Source of the DNA: Actinoplanes lobatus
Lineage (GTDB): Bacteria; Actinomycetota; Actinomycetes; Mycobacteriales; Micromonosporaceae
Assembly (NCBI RefSeq): GCF_014205215.1
Contig: NZ_JACHNC010000001.1
Location: 9,358,501 to 9,422,500, forward strand
Direction of reading: 5' to 3'
DNA: 64,000 nt
The notes beneath the pieces were generated by a model, which was not told the origin of the DNA, made no database searches, and worked only from the letters and a program-made list of their open reading frames with translations. A program made the position numbers and the translations under genes. Position 1 is the stretch's first letter; every line of letters starts with the position of its first letter. This document shows, piece by piece, positions 60,085-64,000 of the stretch.

Positions 60085-60109
60085 TCGCGACGTCGAGACG
60101 GAGCCGGAC

Positions 60110-60964
60110 ATGTCCCCCCAGAATTTCCACCTCGACGGCGATGGGCCTACCGACCGGGAGGAGCCGTGGCCGGTACCGGGTCGATCACCGTTGCTCATCC
60201 TCGTCGTCATCTTCCTGAGCGTTCTCGCGGTGGTGCTCGGAGGGCTCGCCGTAGCGGCACTCGCCGAAGGCAGCCGGATCGCCGCGGCCGTCTGCGCGTG
60301 GGGCGCCCTGCTGTTCGGCCATGTCGCCGGATTGTCGGTCTATCTGCGCTGGCGCCCGTTGCGGCAACGTGCCCGCACGCCACGAATCGACGGCACCTCT
60401 GACGGCGCGGGAGTCTCGTTCCGTTACTCGGCCTGGGGTTACTACTGGTCCACGACCGTGGTGCTGTTCGCCGTCGGGGCGCTGGCCCCGATCATCGCCG
60501 CCGGATTCTCGAACGGCATCCTCGGCTGGCTGATCTCGATCGCGATCGCCCTGACCGGGCTACTGCTGATCGCGCTGTACGGGCTGATGCTGGCGCGAGC
60601 CCCGGGGAAGCTGATCCTCACCCCACAGGGCCTGCACCATCGCGGCTTGACGTTCGAGCAGTACGCGCCCTGGTCCGCGGTACTCCTCGTCGCGCCCGCC
60701 ACGGTGAACCGGGCGCGGTCGGTCATGGTTCACCTCGAACCGTCCGCCGAAGTCCGCGTCCGGAACGTCGTCCCTGCTCGGTTCGGTGTCCGCGAGCAGG
60801 CACTTCTTCCGGACATCGTGGTCCGTGATCCCTGGTTGCTCGCCGATCCGATGCTCGTCTACCGGACGGTACGGCACTACCAGGAGCATCCCGAGCATCG
60901 CGGCGAACTGTCCGGCGAGGCCGCGCTGGAGCGGATCGCGCAGCGGCGCTTCCCGACCGCATGA
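60110..60964 (+). CDS. Membrane protein with PH-like cytoplasmic domain, cassette 1 (candidate immunity)
   Basis: 284 residues. About four helices (~30-50, 60-80, 115-140, 142-165), then a soluble C-terminus starting LILTPQGLHHRGL and APWSAV, in the style of bacterial PH-like domains on the cytoplasmic face. It resembles its cassette 2 counterpart (FRYSAWGYYW versus FRYSGWSYYW). It follows the glycine-zipper protein by 25 bp. Polymorphic-toxin immunity proteins to membrane-active toxins are often polytopic, which is why immunity is proposed; it could instead be a T7SS accessory. Confidence 0.75.
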   Translation: MSPQNFHLDGDGPTDREEPWPVPGRSPLLILVVIFLSVLAVVLGGLAVAALAEGSRIAAAVCAWGALLFGHVAGLSVYLRWRPLRQRARTPRIDGTSDGAGVSFRYSAWGYYWSTTVVLFAVGALAPIIAAGFSNGILGWLISIAIALTGLLLIALYGLMLARAPGKLILTPQGLHHRGLTFEQYAPWSAVLLVAPATVNRARSVMVHLEPSAEVRVRNVVPARFGVREQALLPDIVVRDPWLLADPMLVYRTVRHYQEHPEHRGELSGEAALERIAQRRFPTA

Positions 60965-61015
60965 GCAAGCTGCACCACTCTGGGCGGGGCGTCGGCGCGC
61001 GGGTGAGGTGTGGGG

Positions 61016-61588
61016 TCAGTCGCCGCGCAGGCGGGACCAGAAGGAGTCCCTGGCCGGGCCGCGGGAGCGGATCTCGACGGAGCTGAACCAGGCGTTCACC
61101 CGGACCCGGATCTCCGGGGTGCCGGGCAGCCGGGGCACGGCCGCGAGCCGCACCTCCTCGGAGCTGAGGACGCTGGCGCCGTCGAGATCGACCTCGACAC
61201 CCTCGGGGACGGTGACCTTCAGCTCGCCGAACAGGCACAGGCCGTCGATCTCGATGACGTCGGCGCCGGTGACGACGTCACGCAGGTCGAGGTGGGTCGA
61301 GCCGAACAGGGTGAAACTGCCCAGCCGCCCGGACCGCAGCCGCCATCGGCCGCGCCGTTTGCGCTGGCTGAGAATGGTGACGACCTTGTCCACGGTGCGG
61401 GCCGTCCCGACAACGGGCACCGGGGCGAGCCCTTCGGTGGCACGGGACAGCTCGACGTCGGTGGCGGCCGACCAAGCCGCGCCCACCCGTACGCTGAACT
61501 CCTCAAGGGTGATCCGCCCGTCACCGCAAGCCTGTTGCAGTTCATCGGCCACCCGTTCGCGGTCTCCGTCGGAGATCGGAAGCGTCAC
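61016..61588 (-). CDS. DUF1707 protein with LiaF-like C-terminal domain
   Basis: 190 residues from GTG (complement of 61586-61588); the longer reading has no support. The N-terminal LPISDGDRERVADELQQACGDGRITLEEFSVRV is a DUF1707 (SHOCT-related) domain. The C-terminal ~110 residues resemble the cell-wall-active antibiotic response (YvqF/LiaF) beta domain (FTLFGSTHLDLRDVV, LFGELKVTVPEGVEV). It lacks transmembrane helices. It is on the opposite strand between the two cassettes. Confidence 0.85.
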   Translation of the reverse strand: MTLPISDGDRERVADELQQACGDGRITLEEFSVRVGAAWSAATDVELSRATEGLAPVPVVGTARTVDKVVTILSQRKRRGRWRLRSGRLGSFTLFGSTHLDLRDVVTGADVIEIDGLCLFGELKVTVPEGVEVDLDGASVLSSEEVRLAAVPRLPGTPEIRVRVNAWFSSVEIRSRGPARDSFWSRLRGD

Positions 61589-61655
61589 GCCCGCCGACTC
61601 TACAACCCGATCGCAACCGTGAGCGGGCAGAGCGCGGCGCAAACGGACTCGGATC

Positions 61656-61701
61656 GGTCGGATCAAGGACGAAGGTGTGGGCGGCTGCCGTCCGGCGCAT
61701 A
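61656..61701 (+). promoter_or_regulatory. Conserved bipartite upstream element, cassette 2
   Basis: The same GGTCGGATCAAGGAC (61656-61670), then exactly 26 nt, then GCATA (61697-61701), about 37 bp before the cassette 2 start codon. Sequence between the blocks is not conserved, which argues that the two blocks themselves are functional. Confidence 0.65.
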
Positions 61702-61737
61702 GCGTGCTTGCTCTCGGCCGGGCGAGCGGAGGCGACC

Positions 61738-62061
61738 ATGCCCGATCACTCCACCACCGACGGCGAGCCACCGACTCGGCGAGCACTTCCCCCGTACATC
61801 TATGTTCCCTGCTCACCGGTTCGCGCAGGCGATACGGAACTCGCTGTGGATCTGCGTCCCACCCAGTCCGGACAGGTCGCGCTTCTCGTCTATTCGGCTC
61901 TGGACCGTTTGGTGGAGAACTGCGGCGAGAGCCAGCCGTGGACCGTCCTACCCGCCACCGAGCTGGAACGGATCCGGGAAGCGACCGGTTTCGAACTGAT
62001 TCTGCTCGACGTGTGTATACCCGAGCGACTACGGCGTGGCGCGGAAGGAGATCAGCCATGA
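61738..62061 (+). CDS. SAV_915/SseB-like small protein, cassette 2
   Basis: 107 residues from ATG 61738, with GGAGG 5 nt upstream. It is homologous to the cassette 1 protein along ~90 residues (VALLVYSALDRLVENCG, QPWTVLPATELERI, GFELILLDVCIPERLRRG), with a 15-residue longer N-terminus. Two Cys positions are shared. Stop overlaps the following ATG (ATGA), exactly as in cassette 1. Confidence 0.82.
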   Translation: MPDHSTTDGEPPTRRALPPYIYVPCSPVRAGDTELAVDLRPTQSGQVALLVYSALDRLVENCGESQPWTVLPATELERIREATGFELILLDVCIPERLRRGAEGDQP

Positions 62062-62339
62062 CCGACCGCCTGGACATCGACACGACGCTGCTCGACGCGA
62101 TCGCCGACCGCTTGGACCGAGCCGGCCAGGACGTCGACGCGACCGGCGCCGCTGCCCCCGCTCCCCCGGACGCGGGACTGGCTACGCCACTGGTGGCTGA
62201 CGTTCTGGCCCTGCTCTGCGGCAACGCCGCGAAGCTGGCCGGGGATCTGCGGGCGATCGGATCTCGCATCACCGAGGCCAACCGTTTGTACACGGAGGAG
62301 GACGCCGCCGCCGGGTCGTTCATCCGTAGGGCGTCCTGA
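62058..62339 (+). CDS. EspC-like small T7SS-associated protein, cassette 2
   Basis: 93 residues, the same length as its cassette 1 counterpart, with a GGAAGGAG site. IDTTLLDAIADRLDRAGQDV, a Pro/Ala turn (APAPPDAGLATP) and VADVLALLCGNAAKLAGDL reproduce the helical hairpin. The C-terminal RLYTEEDAA keeps a Y-x3-D motif. Linked to the next gene by TGATG. Confidence 0.8.
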   Translation: MTDRLDIDTTLLDAIADRLDRAGQDVDATGAAAPAPPDAGLATPLVADVLALLCGNAAKLAGDLRAIGSRITEANRLYTEEDAAAGSFIRRAS

Positions 62340-63481
62340 TGCCGATCGACACTCGCGTCGACGGGCGCCCGGAGCAGGTGCACATGACCGCCGACTGGCT
62401 ACGTGGGCGGCTGGCCTCCGAGGTCGCCGCAGGCGCGACAACGATGAACACGGTTCGCGGCGACGCCACGTCAGGTTGGCGGGGAGCCGCCGGCGCGGCG
62501 TTTCAGAACCGGATGTCGGCGGACGTGACCACCGCGGACGGGCTGCACGCTCAGCTCAGGAGCACCGCCGACGCGCTCACCGAGTATGCGGACCAGTTGG
62601 CGCGGGCACAGCAACACATGGTCAACGCACGGGAGATCGCGGCCGGCGGCGGCCTGCCGGTCGACGGGTTCGTGATCCAGGACCCAGGCACAGCCCCGGC
62701 CGGCCCGGACACGACGGCCGCCCCGGCGCAGCTCGCCGCGCACACCGAGGCGGTAGCCCTGCACCAACGGCAGGCCGACGCCTATGTTCTGGCCGAAGGG
62801 GAGGCCCGCAAAGGGACAGCGGCGATCCGGTTCGGAACGGACGTCCTCAAGAACATGTACGACGACGTGACGAAGAAGTGGTTCTTCGCCACCGGGGACC
62901 TCGTCAACGGCGTCTACGGCGGGTTTCTCAGGAAGCACATCGCCACCGTCCGCGCGCATGGGGAGGAGGCACTCGAACAGGTCAAGAAGCTCGAGGCCCA
63001 CTACAAGGCGTCGCAGGGTGGATCGGCGCACTCCAGGTCGCTCATCAGGATGATGTCCGAGCTAACCACGGAGGGACACGCGGCGGAGGCCCGTGCCGCC
63101 TCGCTCGGCGCGCGATTCGCGGGCAAGATCCCCGTGATCGGATACGCCATCACCGCCGCCGGTGTCGGCTACGACATCCAGCACGGCAAACCCGCGGTGA
63201 AGGCGGTCGCCTCCGGAGCGGCCAGCATCGGTGGCTCGATTCTCGGCGGCATGGCCGCCGGGGCGGTCATCGGGACCTCTCTCGGCCCGGTCGGCACCGT
63301 CATCGGGGTCGCTGCCGGGGCTGTCGTCGGAGGCCTTGTCGCGAGTGGCATCACCGACGCGGTGTACGACCGGATGCCGGAAGGCGTCCGGGACGCCTTC
63401 GACGATGGGCAGGCAGCGGTCGGTAGGGCGATCAGCGACGTGGGTGACGATGCCGCCGAGATCTGGCGCAAGATCTTCTAG
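62339..63481 (+). CDS. WxG-type T7SS substrate with glycine-zipper domain, cassette 2
   Basis: 380 residues. The N-terminus aligns with cassette 1 (MPIDTRVDGRPEQV...WLRGRLASEV, SGWRGAAGAAFQNRM with WxG at the same residue ~46). EYADQLARAQQHMVNAREIAAG matches as well. The middle diverges more. The glycine-zipper (~260-338: YAITAAGVGYDIQHGKPAVKA, GGSILGGMAAGAVIG, GPVGTVIGVAAGAVVGG) is retained, and the tail ends EIWRKIF. Same interpretation as the first copy: a probable membrane-active ESX effector. Confidence 0.82.
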   Translation: MPIDTRVDGRPEQVHMTADWLRGRLASEVAAGATTMNTVRGDATSGWRGAAGAAFQNRMSADVTTADGLHAQLRSTADALTEYADQLARAQQHMVNAREIAAGGGLPVDGFVIQDPGTAPAGPDTTAAPAQLAAHTEAVALHQRQADAYVLAEGEARKGTAAIRFGTDVLKNMYDDVTKKWFFATGDLVNGVYGGFLRKHIATVRAHGEEALEQVKKLEAHYKASQGGSAHSRSLIRMMSELTTEGHAAEARAASLGARFAGKIPVIGYAITAAGVGYDIQHGKPAVKAVASGAASIGGSILGGMAAGAVIGTSLGPVGTVIGVAAGAVVGGLVASGITDAVYDRMPEGVRDAFDDGQAAVGRAISDVGDDAAEIWRKIF

Positions 63482-63490
63482 GGGACCGCG

Positions 63491-64000
63491 ATGACCGAGG
63501 ATTCGCCGTGGGAGGGCATGGGCCCGGGAACCGGCTTCAAGGTGTCACTTGTTTCGATGATCCTTTTGACGGGCGTGTCCGCGGCCACCGCGGTGGGCTC
63601 GGCCGTCGACGGAGATCCGCTGGGCGCGGTCGGATTCGGTGCGGCCGCGGTCTTTCTCGGCCAGCTCTCCGGCCTCTGTGCCCATCTCTGGTGGCGCCCC
63701 CGGCGGGCGGTGGCGCCGCGACTGGTTCACAACGGTCTGACGTTCCGGTACTCCGGATGGTCCTACTACTGGATGGGCGGCTTCGCGGTTCTGATGGCGC
63801 TGGCCCTCCTGCTCGGTGGCCTCGCCTTCCTGGCCGCCGGCGGAACCACCGGCCTCGTCGTGGCGCTCGTCGCGTTCAGCGGGGCCTTCCTCTTCGGGTG
63901 GGTGGTGGTGCGGCTGCTGTACGGCGGGCGTGGCAGGCTGCGGCTCACGCCGGCCGGGCTGGAGCATCACGGGCCGGGTTTCACCCATCGGCTCGCCTGG
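63491..64000 (+). CDS. Membrane protein, cassette 2 (candidate immunity), 3' end outside window
   Basis: 170 residues are visible from ATG 63491 with AGGGGA 6 nt upstream, 9 bp after the effector stop; no stop codon occurs before the window end. Four helices, with FRYSGWSYYW and RLRLTPAGLEHHG matching the cassette 1 membrane protein (FRYSAWGYYW, KLILTPQGLHHRG). By that comparison about 110 more residues are expected beyond the edge. Confidence 0.78.
   Translation, partial: MTEDSPWEGMGPGTGFKVSLVSMILLTGVSAATAVGSAVDGDPLGAVGFGAAAVFLGQLSGLCAHLWWRPRRAVAPRLVHNGLTFRYSGWSYYWMGGFAVLMALALLLGGLAFLAAGGTTGLVVALVAFSGAFLFGWVVVRLLYGGRGRLRLTPAGLEHHGPGFTHRLAW

Overview
The window is very GC-rich, gene-dense actinomycete DNA with many GTG starts, a few TTG starts and frequent 4-nt ATGA/GTGA overlaps. 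Two LuxR-type LAL regulators, secreted glycoside hydrolases with Ser/Pro/Thr linkers, a LacI/MFS pair, DUF1918, universal stress proteins and type VII secretion (ESX)-type substrates together suggest a filamentous Micromonosporaceae-like organism such as Actinoplanes. That taxonomic assignment is inference. No tRNA, rRNA, transposase or CRISPR array was seen.

Layout. 0-6.1 kb: the end of a surface-polysaccharide type locus, with a truncated polytopic membrane protein carrying a repeated D-[DE]-T-V-[IV]-I-R array, a small membrane protein, two GH26-like hydrolases and a polysaccharide deacetylase. 6.4-17.6 kb: mixed housekeeping and accessory genes (P-loop kinase, membrane metallophosphoesterase, methyltransferase, a fused four-domain ABC exporter, an NDK-like protein, an esterase, an acyltransferase). 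17.6-18.2 kb: a non-coding element bounded by long inverted repeats. 18.2-33.2 kb: secreted esterase, GH18 chitinase, AlkZ-like protein, glucose-6-phosphate isomerase, a SWIM/DUF6493 pair, a dipeptidase, a secreted GH26-like protein and an SGNH acyltransferase.

33-46 kb: Nudix hydrolase, orphan antitoxin-like regulator, a LAL regulator, then a co-directional efflux locus (two HlyD-type adaptors, OmpR/HK two-component pair, MacB-type ATPase and permease, anchored DUF5666-like protein) facing a divergent lipoprotein. Three of its exported proteins share a GGFPGG motif. 46-49.2 kb: a LacI repressor with a divergent MFS exporter and twin palindromic operators, then two families of tandem repeats. 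49.2-58.3 kb: a repeat-fold protein, a polyester-hydrolase-type cutinase divergent from a second LAL regulator, a phosphatase, and a stress-type cluster (two universal stress proteins, DoxX, DUF1918, two small membrane proteins).

58.3-64 kb: the most interesting region. A four-gene cassette occurs twice in tandem: an SAV_915/SseB-like protein, an EspC-like small protein, a WxG-headed glycine-zipper protein and a membrane protein. The gene order and overlaps are identical, and both copies share a bipartite upstream element with the same spacing. A DUF1707 gene on the other strand separates them. It reads as a duplicated type VII secretion effector/partner/candidate-immunity module; the last gene runs off the right edge.
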